Assembly: GCA_017624155.1 (NCBI GenBank)
Contig: JAGANS010000040.1
Span: 1 to 61,645 of the forward strand
DNA: 61,645 nt
Direction of reading: 5' to 3'
From: Muribaculaceae bacterium
GTDB lineage: Bacteria > Bacteroidota > Bacteroidia > Bacteroidales > Muribaculaceae
Below the pieces are notes generated by a model, which made no database searches, was not told where the DNA came from, and saw only the letters and a program-made list of their open reading frames with translations. Positions 17,432 to 26,026 of the stretch are shown here, one piece after another. Position 1 is the stretch's first letter; each line of letters starts with the position of its first letter. A program made the position numbers and the translations under genes.

Positions 17432-19357
17432 CTAAGAAAGCCTAAATTCCGAGCCTGTGACGCTCATTGAGCCGTTGTCGACACGCCGGCGCAGATTGTC
17501 GAGGGCTTCATCGAGATGAGCGGGGAAAGCGGAGCGCAGGCGACCGAGACTTATCACCCCGTCGTTTTCGGCCAAAAGAGTGTCTATGGCATCGTCGACC
17601 GATGCGGCGGTATCCCGGCGCCGGCGGCCGGCAGAAATCTCGCGACAGCAGTCACACTTGCCGCAAGGCGCCGAATCGTGTTCGCCGAAATATGCGAGCA
17701 TCGTCTGCACGCGGCAGCGGGGATTGTCGAATACATAAGAGCGCATGGCCTCCATGCGCTTGCGGGCGCGCTCAAGCAGATCCTCATATACCGAGCGGGG
17801 TATCTCGACGTGGCGGGGAAGATCGCGCGAGGTGGGGAAGTAGATGAAGGGCATATTGCTCTTGGGAATATAGCTGATCACCTTCATGCGCGACAGGAGC
17901 AGCAGTGAATCGTAAACCTGTTGAGGCGTGCAGCGGACACCGGCCGCGATCGAAACCTCATCTATGGGGACATAGTCGGCAAATAGCCCGGTATAACGGC
18001 GCAGGATGTGCTGCAACACATTGTCAGTAAGGGTATCAAGGTCGAGTTCATATAATTCGTGCCGCTGCATCACGATAGAGATGCGCGAGCGTGAGTTGAA
18101 GTTCTCATCAAACTCCAGGGCTCCGGCGCGTGTAAGAGTCTGCAGGGCGGCTACGGTGGGTGCGGGCTTAAGGCCGAAGGTGGCGAGGAAACCGGTAAGG
18201 TTGAACTCGAATACCTTGTCATACCCCTCGCCGAGGGCTACACCGAGATAATTGCATACCCGCTCGTATACCATAAGTATATACTCACGGCCCGGGAAAC
18301 TGTCATTGAGCCGTCGCGTAAGCAATGCTTTGTCGGGCGTAGCGGCTATAAGAACGGCGTATGATTCGCGGCCGTCGCGGCCGGCACGACCCGCCTCCTG
18401 ATAGTATTCCTCGAGCGAGGGTGGCAGATCGTAGTGTATAACGACGCGTACATCGGGCTTATCGATCCCCATGCCGAAGGCGTTTGTGGCCACCATCACA
18501 CGTATTTCGTCGTTTTTCCAGCGGTCCTGTTTCTCGGTCTTGTCGTGCGTATCAAGGCCGGCATGATAGAAGTCGGCCGATATGCCGGCGTCGATAAGCA
18601 GCTGAGCGAGCTGCACGGTACGCCGTCGCGAGCGGGCATATACTATCGCCGATCCGGTGGTGTTGAGCAACACACGCAGCATACGCGATGGCTTATCCTC
18701 GTCGAGGCGCACTATATAGCTTATATTTGGCCTGGTGAAGCTGCGCGAGAATGTATGGTATCCGGGGCGCATATCGAGCTTGTCGGCAATATCGGCGACC
18801 ACAGCAGGAGTGGCTGTGGCTGTAAGAGCCAACACGGGGGCATCGGGGAATAGTCGACGGAGCACGGGAATCCCGAGATATGACGGCCTGAAGTCGTAGC
18901 CCCACTGTGAAATGCAGTGAGCCTCGTCGACAACTATGAGACAGACGTTCCATCGGCGCAGGTCGGCATGAAATTCCTTGCGGGCAAGCTTTTCGGGCGA
19001 AATATAGAGAATCTTGATTTTGCCGAGATTGAGCCGATCCTCGGTGAGGCGGCGCTCGGGCCGCGACATGCCCGAATGGAGGCAGGCGGCGCGGATACCG
19101 GCATCACGCAGGTTGTCGACCTGGTCTTTCATCAGGGATATAAGAGGCGTGACAACGAGTGTGAGGCCATCGAGGAGCATCGCAGGCACCTGGAATGTTA
19201 TTGATTTTCCTCCGCCGGTGGGAAGCAGGCCGACAGTATCGTATCCGGCGAGCACCGATTCGATAATTTCGAGCTGGCACTCGCGGAAGGCTGAGTAGCC
19301 CCAGTATCGCGAAAGAATATCAAGAGGAGTCAAAGCAGCGACGTCATCATTCGGCAT
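17432..19357 (-). CDS. recQ: ATP-dependent DNA helicase RecQ
   Basis: A 641-residue superfamily 2 helicase acting in recombination repair. The N-terminus has FRECQLEIIESV, then Walker A LPTGGGKS (residues 45-52), DEAH in LIVVDEAHCISQWGYDFRP, ATNAFGMGIDKPDVR and QEAGRAGRDG. The zinc-binding cysteines appear in the C-terminal part (NPRCRVQ, then PCGKCDCC). No HRDC domain is evident; instead a short winged-helix-like tail ends the protein. Its start overlaps the recJ stop by 11 bases, so the two are coupled on the minus strand. Confidence 0.94.
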   Translation of the reverse strand: MPNDDVAALTPLDILSRYWGYSAFRECQLEIIESVLAGYDTVGLLPTGGGKSITFQVPAMLLDGLTLVVTPLISLMKDQVDNLRDAGIRAACLHSGMSRPERRLTEDRLNLGKIKILYISPEKLARKEFHADLRRWNVCLIVVDEAHCISQWGYDFRPSYLGIPVLRRLFPDAPVLALTATATPAVVADIADKLDMRPGYHTFSRSFTRPNISYIVRLDEDKPSRMLRVLLNTTGSAIVYARSRRRTVQLAQLLIDAGISADFYHAGLDTHDKTEKQDRWKNDEIRVMVATNAFGMGIDKPDVRVVIHYDLPPSLEEYYQEAGRAGRDGRESYAVLIAATPDKALLTRRLNDSFPGREYILMVYERVCNYLGVALGEGYDKVFEFNLTGFLATFGLKPAPTVAALQTLTRAGALEFDENFNSRSRISIVMQRHELYELDLDTLTDNVLQHILRRYTGLFADYVPIDEVSIAAGVRCTPQQVYDSLLLLSRMKVISYIPKSNMPFIYFPTSRDLPRHVEIPRSVYEDLLERARKRMEAMRSYVFDNPRCRVQTMLAYFGEHDSAPCGKCDCCREISAGRRRRDTAASVDDAIDTLLAENDGVISLGRLRSAFPAHLDEALDNLRRRVDNGSMSVTGSEFRLS

Positions 19358-21083
19358 CGCCCGATGTGCGTATCTGCTTCACGAGCAGCTGCACGGGAGA
19401 TGTGGCATTGTGATGTGTATTTTCCTCGATCGTATAGCAGATATTGAACGGCTTGCCGGCATGTATGTAGTCGAAATAACGTGCCATATTGAAAGCGATG
19501 CCGTTGATGACCTTGCCGGATGTGTCGTCGACGAGTTCGAGCTTGATATGCTCGAGGTGCTTGCCAACGAGCATGGAGGTGCCGAAATCCTTGACGCCGC
19601 GGGTACAGAAAGTAGGTTTCTGGTTTCCGGGACCGAAGGGATTGAACAGCCGTAAGGTCGACACGAGCTCGGGGGTAATCTGGGCGAAGTTGAGGAAAGC
19701 GTCGATGTCGATCACGGGCGTCTGCTGCTCGGGCAATATGTGGGAGGCCACATATTCCTCGAAACGGCGGGTGAACTCGGGGATATTTTCTTCCTTGAGC
19801 GAAAGGCCCACGGCATAGGGGTGACCGCCGAAATTCTCGAGCAGGTCGCGGACGGAATCGACAGCTTTGTAGATATCGAAGCCCTGAACGGAACGCGATG
19901 AGCCTGTTGCGAGGCCGTTGGAGAACGTGAGTACGACCGATGGCTTGTAATACAGCTCGGTGAGACGCGAAGCGACGATGCCGATAATGCCCTTGTGCCA
20001 GTCTTTGTTGTAGATAACTATGGACTTTTTGGGCGAATACATTTCGCCGCGCTGCTCGAGGATGGCGTTTGCCTCCTCGGTGATGCGTTTGTCGAGTTCC
20101 TTGCGGTCCTTGTTGTACTGGTCGATAGCGAGACTGCGGCGTGCGGCCTCCTTGGAATCGCGGGCGACGAGGAGCTCCACGGCCTCGCTGCCGCACTGCA
20201 TGCGGCCCGAAGCGTTGATACGCGGACCAATCTTGAAAATGACGTCGGAAATCGTTATTTCCTTGCCGCCGAGGCCGCATGTGCGGATAATGGCGCGCAG
20301 ACCGAGGTTGGGGTTGGTATTAAGGCGCTTGAGGCCCATGTAGGCCATGACGCGGTTCTCGTCGATCATCGGAACGATGTCGGCGGCGATGCTGACTGCG
20401 ACAAGGTCGAGCATACACTCGAGCTCGGCGGTGCCGATACCGTTTGAGATTGAGAAGGCCTGCATGAGCTTGTAGCCCACGCCGCAGCCCGACAGGTGCC
20501 GGCAGGGATAAGTGGAGCCTTCGAGCTTGGGGTTGAGGATGGCGGCTGCGGGGGGGAGCTCGGCGTCGGGCACATGGTGGTCGCAGATGATGAAGTCGAT
20601 GCCACGGCCGGCGGCATACTTTATCTCGTTGATGGCCTTGATGCCGCAATCGAGAATAATAATGAGCTTGACATCCTCGTCGGCAGCCTTGTCAATGACG
20701 GCCTGTGAGATGCCGTAGCCCTCGTCGTATCGTGTGGGGATGTAGAAGTCGATCTCGGAGTAGAAGTTCTGCAGATAGCGGTAAACGAGAGCGACGGCAG
20801 TGGTGCCGTCGACATCATAATCGCCGTACACGAGGATCTTTTCCTTTGACCCCATGGCACGGTTGAGCCGATCGACGGCCTTGTCCATGTCGGGCATCAG
20901 GAATGGGTCATGAAGGTCGCGCAGGGATGGATGGAAGAATTTCTCAGCCTCGGCAATCGAGGTGATTCCGCGCTGCACGAGCAGCTCGCTCACGGGTGTG
21001 CAGTTGGCATATCGGCGTGCGAGTTCCGACTCGAGTTTCTGTTCCTCGGTGGTAAGGGGGAGGTAATTCCATTTACTTGTCAT
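19347..21083 (-). CDS. recJ: Single-strand-specific exonuclease RecJ
   Basis: A 578-residue 5'-3' exonuclease of the DHH family. Metal-binding motifs are visible as VYGDYDVDGTTAVAL (about residues 99-113), IILDCGIKA and ICDHHVPDAELPPA. The middle linker and DHHA1-type GGHPYAVGLSLKE follow. It supplies single-strand resection for RecF-type recombination, and its downstream partner recQ supplies unwinding. It overlaps the mscS stop region by 11 bases at its start and recQ at its end. Length is normal. Confidence 0.94.
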   Translation of the reverse strand: MTSKWNYLPLTTEEQKLESELARRYANCTPVSELLVQRGITSIAEAEKFFHPSLRDLHDPFLMPDMDKAVDRLNRAMGSKEKILVYGDYDVDGTTAVALVYRYLQNFYSEIDFYIPTRYDEGYGISQAVIDKAADEDVKLIIILDCGIKAINEIKYAAGRGIDFIICDHHVPDAELPPAAAILNPKLEGSTYPCRHLSGCGVGYKLMQAFSISNGIGTAELECMLDLVAVSIAADIVPMIDENRVMAYMGLKRLNTNPNLGLRAIIRTCGLGGKEITISDVIFKIGPRINASGRMQCGSEAVELLVARDSKEAARRSLAIDQYNKDRKELDKRITEEANAILEQRGEMYSPKKSIVIYNKDWHKGIIGIVASRLTELYYKPSVVLTFSNGLATGSSRSVQGFDIYKAVDSVRDLLENFGGHPYAVGLSLKEENIPEFTRRFEEYVASHILPEQQTPVIDIDAFLNFAQITPELVSTLRLFNPFGPGNQKPTFCTRGVKDFGTSMLVGKHLEHIKLELVDDTSGKVINGIAFNMARYFDYIHAGKPFNICYTIEENTHHNATSPVQLLVKQIRTSGDAE

Positions 21084-22248
21084 TGCCGGCTTCGTTATTT
21101 GCAGGTTGCGGTATCATGTGAACATCGAGCTGAGGGAATGGGAAACTGATTCCTATGTCGTTGAAGCGGTCGTAAATTCGCTCGAGCATACCGTAGTACA
21201 CGGCCCAGTAGTCGCCGCTGAGCGCCCAGGCGCGGACCTTGAGCACAACGGCACTGTCGCCGAGGTCCTCGAGGAGTACGGAGGGGCTGCAGTCGCGAGG
21301 CTTAAGCATCATTTCGATCTTGCGTCGGCGCTGCTCGCGGCGCTGCTCGATGCGTGCTTTGCCGGACTTGAATATGCCGAGGATACGCCGTGGCTTCTCA
21401 TCGCGTGTATCGTCAGAGTCATCACCGGCCTCGGATGTGGCTTCGTCGGGCTCGGAGGGAGCGGGATCATCCTCTCCGGCAGCGGCAGCGGCGGCGCGGA
21501 TCTCGGATGTATGAGCCTCGAGGGTCGTCTTGACGATACGGTTGTCGGCGGCAAAGATGGCGAGAATTTCCTCGCGGGCCTGCTGCACATTCTCGCCATA
21601 GGATATTCCGACAGTCCAGTCGATGCGGCGGTATGCCTCTCGCGACCAGTTGTTGATTGAACCGGTGGAAAGGCCGCCGTTGGGTATGATAATCGACTTG
21701 TTGTCGGGCGTGATGATGAGGGTGTGGAATATCTGGATTTCCTTGACCGTGCCGGCATAACCCTGGGCCTCGATATAATCGCCGACCTTGTAGGGCTTGA
21801 GAAGCAGGATGAGGACGCCGCCGGCAAAATTCTGCAATGTGCCGCTCAAGGCCATACCGATGGCAACGCCTGCTGAAGCGAAGAGGGCAAGGAAGGAGGA
21901 TGTCTCGATGCCGAGGATACCGATGACGGTGACTATGAGTATGAAGTACAATACTATGCGCACGAAACTGAGGACGAATGTCGACAGTGACGAGTCGACA
22001 TTGCGCCGGAGCATGATGCCGCGCACGAGGTTGTAGAGCTTGCGGATAATGAACTTGCCGACATAGAAGACCACCACTGCGATGGCGACGTTGATGGCGA
22101 GCTTGACGATGCCGTTGACGAGGTGGTTGATAAACTCGTCGAAGGTAAGCGACTTGAGCATGCGTGATTCCTGCCCGACGGAAGGAACGGAATCGGGTAT
22201 AGCCGGAATGGCATCCTGAATGCGGTATAACAGACTGAGCAGGTTCAT
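21073..22248 (-). CDS. MscS-family mechanosensitive channel
   Basis: A 391-residue inner-membrane channel that opens under membrane tension. About three hydrophobic helices occupy residues 40-150, the pore helix region is rich in Gly/Ala (FASAGVAIGMALSGTLQNFAGG), and the beta domain starts with KPYKVGDYIEAQGYAGTVKEI. The C-terminal alpha/beta domain is split by an insertion of about 75-80 residues (near 236-316), first acidic, then basic (RIEQRREQRRRKIE). The insertion is odd for the family. It lies 3 bases after the C11 peptidase and overlaps recJ. Confidence 0.88.
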   Translation of the reverse strand: MNLLSLLYRIQDAIPAIPDSVPSVGQESRMLKSLTFDEFINHLVNGIVKLAINVAIAVVVFYVGKFIIRKLYNLVRGIMLRRNVDSSLSTFVLSFVRIVLYFILIVTVIGILGIETSSFLALFASAGVAIGMALSGTLQNFAGGVLILLLKPYKVGDYIEAQGYAGTVKEIQIFHTLIITPDNKSIIIPNGGLSTGSINNWSREAYRRIDWTVGISYGENVQQAREEILAIFAADNRIVKTTLEAHTSEIRAAAAAAGEDDPAPSEPDEATSEAGDDSDDTRDEKPRRILGIFKSGKARIEQRREQRRRKIEMMLKPRDCSPSVLLEDLGDSAVVLKVRAWALSGDYWAVYYGMLERIYDRFNDIGISFPFPQLDVHMIPQPANNEAGNDK

Positions 22249-22251
22249 GAC

Positions 22252-23430
22252 TTATCTGACGTGATGGGGACCTACGACATCGGCAGCCCACTGCAATTCG
22301 GGATAACCGTTGACATCAAAATCGTCGGGGTTGTTGAACACATAAGTAGCGAGGCCGGAGGTAGAATATACCGGGTATTCGTCCCAAATTTTCTCGGTGG
22401 CAGCCTTATAGAGCACTGCGGCGTCGAGGGCCTTGTCGAAGCGGCTGACGATGGCGGCATCGATACCTTGTGCCGAAGCCAACGAAGAGACGTATTCGCC
22501 GAAGTCGATCGACTTGCCCTGCCGGGAGTAACGGCTGCGGTAGTTGGTGACGTTGACTCCTGGATGTGGGAGAGGCGTAAGGTCGTAGACGGCGGCAGTG
22601 GCTGCGGCGAGTTCGTCGAGACGGTCGGTGCGGATAACACCCATCGTACATGTGCGGTCGGCAGCGGCGGTCTGCGAGTTGTAGTGGTTGAATGTATTGG
22701 TGGCGGCGGTAATGAGTGCCGATTCCGAACCGTCGAGCATATAGCGCATGTTGAGGTCGTAGCGGGTACCGTCGGTGGGGAGCTCGGAGGGACTGCCGAC
22801 GACATATTTCACGGCATGTCGGAGCTCGTAGGCGACCTCGACAGTGGACATATAGCAGCAGTCGAAGTAAACGTAATCGATGCCGCGGCCATTCAGCACC
22901 GAGGCAAGGGTAGTTACATTCATTTTCTTACCGAAGTCGGAGCCGTAGGAGAGGGGGCGGATCTTATCAGAGGCATCGTCTTCGTCGATACCGTCCTGCT
23001 GCCAGCCGGAGCCGTGGCTCCAGAGCACGAGGCCGTATTTGTCGGACGGGGACATGCTCTTCATATCGTCTATTACTTCGGACATACGGGAAGTTGCCAC
23101 AGATGATACGTCAGTGGAATATGTCTTGAGAATCTTGTCGCCGTCGGCAGTAAATTCGGTAAGGGTTGGAGCGGAGCCGTCGACAGAGGCATGGTATACA
23201 ATCCAGCGTCCATTGCTAAGGTCTCCATTGCGGATTGCCTGCTTCATTTCGGCGATGTCGGCGGCGTCGTAGCCGCTGCTGCCGAGATTATTTGTGGCGA
23301 CAATGTAGACGAGCACTGTGCGGGAGTCTTTATCGACGGGCCGGTCGGGACCGTCGTCATGACAGGCGGTCATCGCGCAAGCGACAGCGCAGCAGGTCAT
23401 TATTTTAAAAAAACGTAATATGCATTTCAT
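22252..23430 (-). CDS. Clostripain-related (C11) cysteine peptidase lipoprotein
   Basis: A 392-residue exported protein. The N-terminus has a hydrophobic stretch ending in the lipobox-like AMTACHDD (Cys at about 23), which predicts lipidation. The C11 catalytic His is in LVLWSHGSGW and the Cys in YVYFDCCYMSTVEVAYEL, giving the His-Cys dyad of clostripain-like peptidases that favour Arg/Lys sites. It is the first gene of the minus-strand operon with mscS, recJ and recQ. A Met at 23400 is an alternative start because the -7 box lies only 5 bases before 23430. Confidence 0.85.
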   Translation of the reverse strand: MKCILRFFKIMTCCAVACAMTACHDDGPDRPVDKDSRTVLVYIVATNNLGSSGYDAADIAEMKQAIRNGDLSNGRWIVYHASVDGSAPTLTEFTADGDKILKTYSTDVSSVATSRMSEVIDDMKSMSPSDKYGLVLWSHGSGWQQDGIDEDDASDKIRPLSYGSDFGKKMNVTTLASVLNGRGIDYVYFDCCYMSTVEVAYELRHAVKYVVGSPSELPTDGTRYDLNMRYMLDGSESALITAATNTFNHYNSQTAAADRTCTMGVIRTDRLDELAAATAAVYDLTPLPHPGVNVTNYRSRYSRQGKSIDFGEYVSSLASAQGIDAAIVSRFDKALDAAVLYKAATEKIWDEYPVYSTSGLATYVFNNPDDFDVNGYPELQWAADVVGPHHVR

Positions 23431-23434
23431 ACTA

Positions 23435-23442
23435 CAAAATTA
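23435..23442 (-). promoter_or_regulatory. -7 box for the C11 peptidase-mscS-recJ-recQ operon
   Basis: TAATTTTG on the minus strand, 5 bases before the annotated ATG. This implies either a leaderless mRNA or use of the Met codon at 23400. Confidence 0.5.
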
Positions 23443-23514
23443 GCAATTTTTTCGCTGATTCGGTGGAGTAAAACTCTATGTTAACTAAGATTAACCAAAG
23501 CAAAAAAACGAGAC

Positions 23515-23552
23515 GCCCCTCCGAGCACTCGACAGCCTGCGCAAGGAGGGGC
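23515..23552 (-). terminator. Terminator of the orphan minus-strand unit
   Basis: GCCCCTCC (23515-23522) pairs with GGAGGGGC (23545-23552) around a 22-base loop. On the minus strand it is followed, after six bases, by a seven-T run. Confidence 0.6.
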
Positions 23553-23951
23553 AACATTGGCGGATTGGACAGCAGCAGGACTGCTATTGCGGGACGCGAC
23601 TAATCAGGTTCTACTCAAAAGCCAGGCCGTGCAATGCCGTAATCTTCCGCTACGGACTTCCAGCGATGTGTGCAACACGACGAGAGGGGATCGGCGGGAC
23701 GGGGGCCCGCGCCATCCGGATAGGGGCAATGCAGGACGGGAGGTGATGCCGGAGGGGGTCTCCGACCCCTGGGGCGATGCCGGCGATCCCTCTCGCCAAG
23801 GTCTGTGGCAGGATATGCCCAGCTGGGCATATCACTTGAGCGAGGGCTCGTCAATGCTTTTGCATTGCCGCTTTTCCCATGTGTTTGTCGTGTTGTCGAT
23901 GATCTCTTTGCTACATTTTGGCTTTGGGCGGCGGTATAGCTCCCGCAGAAG
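23553..23951. other. Gene-poor, palindrome-rich stretch
   Basis: No convincing gene. Several frames stay open, but their products are low-complexity or read like frames through GC-rich palindromes. Inverted repeats seen: a 22-bp perfect palindrome at 23812-23833; CAATGC-TTTT-GCATTG at 23852-23867; GGGGTC-TCC-GACCCC at about 23755-23769. GGGGCGATGCCGG at 23771-23783 recurs exactly at 24369-24381. It may be a structured untranslated RNA or a dispersed repeat. Confidence 0.5.
23812..23833. repeat. 22-bp perfect palindrome
   Basis: The half-site GATATGCCCAG is followed immediately by its exact reverse complement, with no spacer. It stands within the gene-poor stretch. Confidence 0.8.
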
Positions 23952-24236
23952 TCATAAGTGTGGAGGGTCGTGTGCCGACGCCTCAAGTAGAGACGGCTGT
24001 CGAGGCCGGTTGTGTGATTCGTTGCTGAGGGGTGTAGCCATGTAAAGGGCAGCGGCGCATGGAGGGGGCCGCATTATATCGGCAATTATAAAATCCCGGA
24101 CTTCATCGAGAGAGTCGGCCATCATTATATCACCGTTGCCACTATGATAAATGCCCGGAGCGATCTGTGTGATGCTCCCGAGGAGGATATCGATGCGGTA
24201 TCCGCGGCATAATCTGTATTGTGGCATTCTTTGCAT
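23952..24236 (-). CDS. Small hypothetical protein (uncertain)
   Basis: A 94-residue frame that begins 17 bases after a good -7 box (24253-24260). The first two thirds (RGYRIDILLGSITQIAPGIY, then GNGDIMMADSLDEVRDFIIA) have protein-like composition. The last 35 residues are Pro/Ser/His-rich and look like read-out into non-coding sequence, so the true gene may have been truncated by frameshift. I do not recognise the family. It is upstream of the palindrome-rich stretch in the same predicted transcript. Confidence 0.35.
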   Translation of the reverse strand: MQRMPQYRLCRGYRIDILLGSITQIAPGIYHSGNGDIMMADSLDEVRDFIIADIMRPPPCAAALYMATPLSNESHNRPRQPSLLEASAHDPPHL

Positions 24237-24252
24237 AGCTGTTGTTTTTGTG

Positions 24253-24289
24253 CAAAGTTAATGCCGATTCGCGAGGGGTCGTCGCGAAT
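24253..24289 (-). promoter_or_regulatory. Promoter with operator-like inverted repeat
   Basis: Minus-strand -7 box TAACTTTG at 24260-24253. Six bases upstream sits a perfect 8-bp inverted repeat, ATTCGCGA (24267-24274) and TCGCGAAT (24282-24289), with a 7-base spacer, covering the region where the -33 element would lie. Confidence 0.6.
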
Positions 24290-24392
24290 TTGGTAAAGCT
24301 TACGAAATTTACAAAAAAGTATTGGCGGGGCAAGCCCAGCACCATCCTACAGGTGGCGATGGCGGTATGGGGCGATGCCGGTATGGCGGGGG

Positions 24393-24821
24393 TTATTTTA
24401 CCTCGAATTGCTGCATTTCGTCGTAGGCTTCCCAGCGGGGGTCGTTCTCGGCGATGATGTGAAGGGGGAGTGTGGGGAGGTCGGCAAGGGCTTCGTTGAG
24501 CTTGTTCTGGAATATGTGTGTGGAGAGGGTGTAGAATACCCATGTGCGGGTGCCTGCACCGGTGAATATGCCTGTCATGACGGCGACGGGGTCGCGGTCG
24601 AGGATGGCGTTGAGGCGGTCGGTCGCCTCGCCCATAGTGTCGGCATCAGCGAGAGATGGCATAGTGGCGCCCGGGGCTGTGTCGTAGGGCCATTCTATCT
24701 CGATGCGGATTGAGAATTTGGGATTCTTGCGGAATCGCGCAACATCGGCGCGGCCTGTGACCATAATGAGGCGGCCGTCGTCAGTTTCGGCGGGCGCGGT
24801 CCACCAGTTGTCGTTTTCCAT
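24393..24821 (-). CDS. DUF695 domain protein
   Basis: A 142-residue soluble protein resembling DUF695: NWWTAPAETDDGRLIMVTGR at the start, the charged RIEIEWPYD, then TGIFTGAGTRTWVFYT and a closing NDPRWEAYDEMQQF. Members of this family have no settled function. It starts 25 bases beyond the RNase P RNA terminator on the same strand, and might be expressed by read-through from it. No promoter was seen in that short gap. Downstream (24237-24392) there is no gene, only the divided promoter region of the next unit. Confidence 0.8.
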   Translation of the reverse strand: MENDNWWTAPAETDDGRLIMVTGRADVARFRKNPKFSIRIEIEWPYDTAPGATMPSLADADTMGEATDRLNAILDRDPVAVMTGIFTGAGTRTWVFYTLSTHIFQNKLNEALADLPTLPLHIIAENDPRWEAYDEMQQFEVK

Positions 24822-24846
24822 AGCGGTTGTGGGAAGAAATAAAAAA

Positions 24847-25216
24847 GTTTCCGGGGGCGGAGTGTAAGCCGGGTTATGTGGGGGCGCAGTATCGGCATTA
24901 GCCGACGTGTGCCTTACCGTTCGTCATTTATCTTCGCAGTCTACCCCCCGACAATGGACGAGCAGCCCTTGAATGCCGGTATACTTGACCTTGCAACCCA
25001 TGGGAGGTGCGGCACACAATATCGCTATCGTGCCCGGTGGGCTCTTACCCCGCCTTTTCACCCTTACCGGCCGTGTATGGCCGGCGGTAATTTTCTGTCA
25101 CCCTTGCCGCGACCTTTCGGCCGCCTCCCCGAGGGGAGCATGGCGCTCTGTGTTGCCCGGACTTTCCTCACGGCCTATACAGGAAGGCCGCGCGACGAAC
25201 TCTCCGCCCCGGAAAC
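24847..25216 (-). ncRNA. rnpB: RNase P RNA, class A
   Basis: The minus strand carries the conserved P4-region word TGAGGAAAGTCCGGGC (25170-25155), the central TAAGGGTGAAAAGG with GGTAAGAGC, and the 3' conserved AACCCGGCTTACAC (24876-24863). The P1 helix is formed by GTTTCCGGGGCGGAG (25216-25202) and CTCCGCCCCCGGAAAC (24862-24847); a TTTTTTATTT run follows, giving the 3' end and terminator. Length of about 370 nt is normal. The RNA cuts the 5' leader from tRNA precursors. Its 5' end lies only a few bases after the lpxA stop codon. Confidence 0.95.
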
Positions 25217-25222
25217 AGTGTA

Positions 25223-26002
25223 TCAGTTGAAATAGCCGCGAATGATGCCACGCTTGGCATTGCGGATAAACTGTAGAATCTCGTCGCGCTCCTTGGTGGC
25301 GGGGAGCTCGGCCTCTACGCGCTCGACGGCGTCGGAGACGTTGAGATTGGACATGTAGATGTAGCGGTAGACTTCCTGAATCTCGCGGATCTGCTCGGAT
25401 GTGAAGCCTCGGCGGCGGAGGCCCACGGAGTTAACGCCGGTGTATGCTATAGGCTCGCGGGCGGCCTTGACGAATGGTGGAATGTCCTTGTTGATAAGGG
25501 CACCTCCCTGTATCATGACGTGTGCGCCGAGGTGGCAGAACTGATGGACGAGGGTGCCGCCGCCGATGACGGCGAAGTTGTCGACCACCACCTCGCCGGC
25601 GAGCTGTGTGGAGTTGGATATAATGACATTGTCGCCTACAAGGCAGTCGTGAGCGACATGTGAGTAGGCCATAATGAGGCAGTTGCTCCCGACGACAGTC
25701 TTGCCTCGGGCAGCGGTGCCGCGGTTGACGGTGACACATTCGCGCAGGACGGTGTTGTCGCCGATAACGGCGAGAGTCTCTTCACCGACGAACTTGAGGT
25801 CCTGTGGGATGGCGCCGATGACGGCGTTGGGGAAAATCGTGACGTTTTTGCCGATGCGGGAGCCTTCGAGGATAGTAGCTCCCGAGAGTATCCGGGTGCC
25901 CTCGCCTATCTCGACGTTGGCATCGATTGTGACGAATGGGTCGATAACGACGCTCGAGGCGATCTTGGCGGCGGGATGTATGTAAGCTAAGGGTTGTTTC
26001 AT
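25223..26002 (-). CDS. lpxA: UDP-N-acetylglucosamine acyltransferase LpxA
   Basis: A 259-residue acyltransferase that adds a 3-hydroxyacyl chain to UDP-GlcNAc, the first step of lipid A synthesis. The N-terminal two thirds are left-handed beta-helix hexapeptides (IGEGTRILSGATILEGSRIG). The catalytic His is expected in the AYSHVAHDCLVGD segment, and the C-terminal helical domain follows from about residue 195 (GVNSVGLRRRGFTSEQIREI). It is the last coding gene of the lpxD-lpxC/fabZ-lpxA run, with 24 bases separating it from the fused gene. Confidence 0.96.
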   Translation of the reverse strand: MKQPLAYIHPAAKIASSVVIDPFVTIDANVEIGEGTRILSGATILEGSRIGKNVTIFPNAVIGAIPQDLKFVGEETLAVIGDNTVLRECVTVNRGTAARGKTVVGSNCLIMAYSHVAHDCLVGDNVIISNSTQLAGEVVVDNFAVIGGGTLVHQFCHLGAHVMIQGGALINKDIPPFVKAAREPIAYTGVNSVGLRRRGFTSEQIREIQEVYRYIYMSNLNVSDAVERVEAELPATKERDEILQFIRNAKRGIIRGYFN

Positions 26003-26026
26003 GAATCTCGGATTATGAACAATACG

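Noticed and set aside
23557-24045. A 162-codon plus-strand frame in the gene-poor stretch
   Set aside because: It reads through palindromes, opposes the predicted transcript and has no promoter or recognisable domain.
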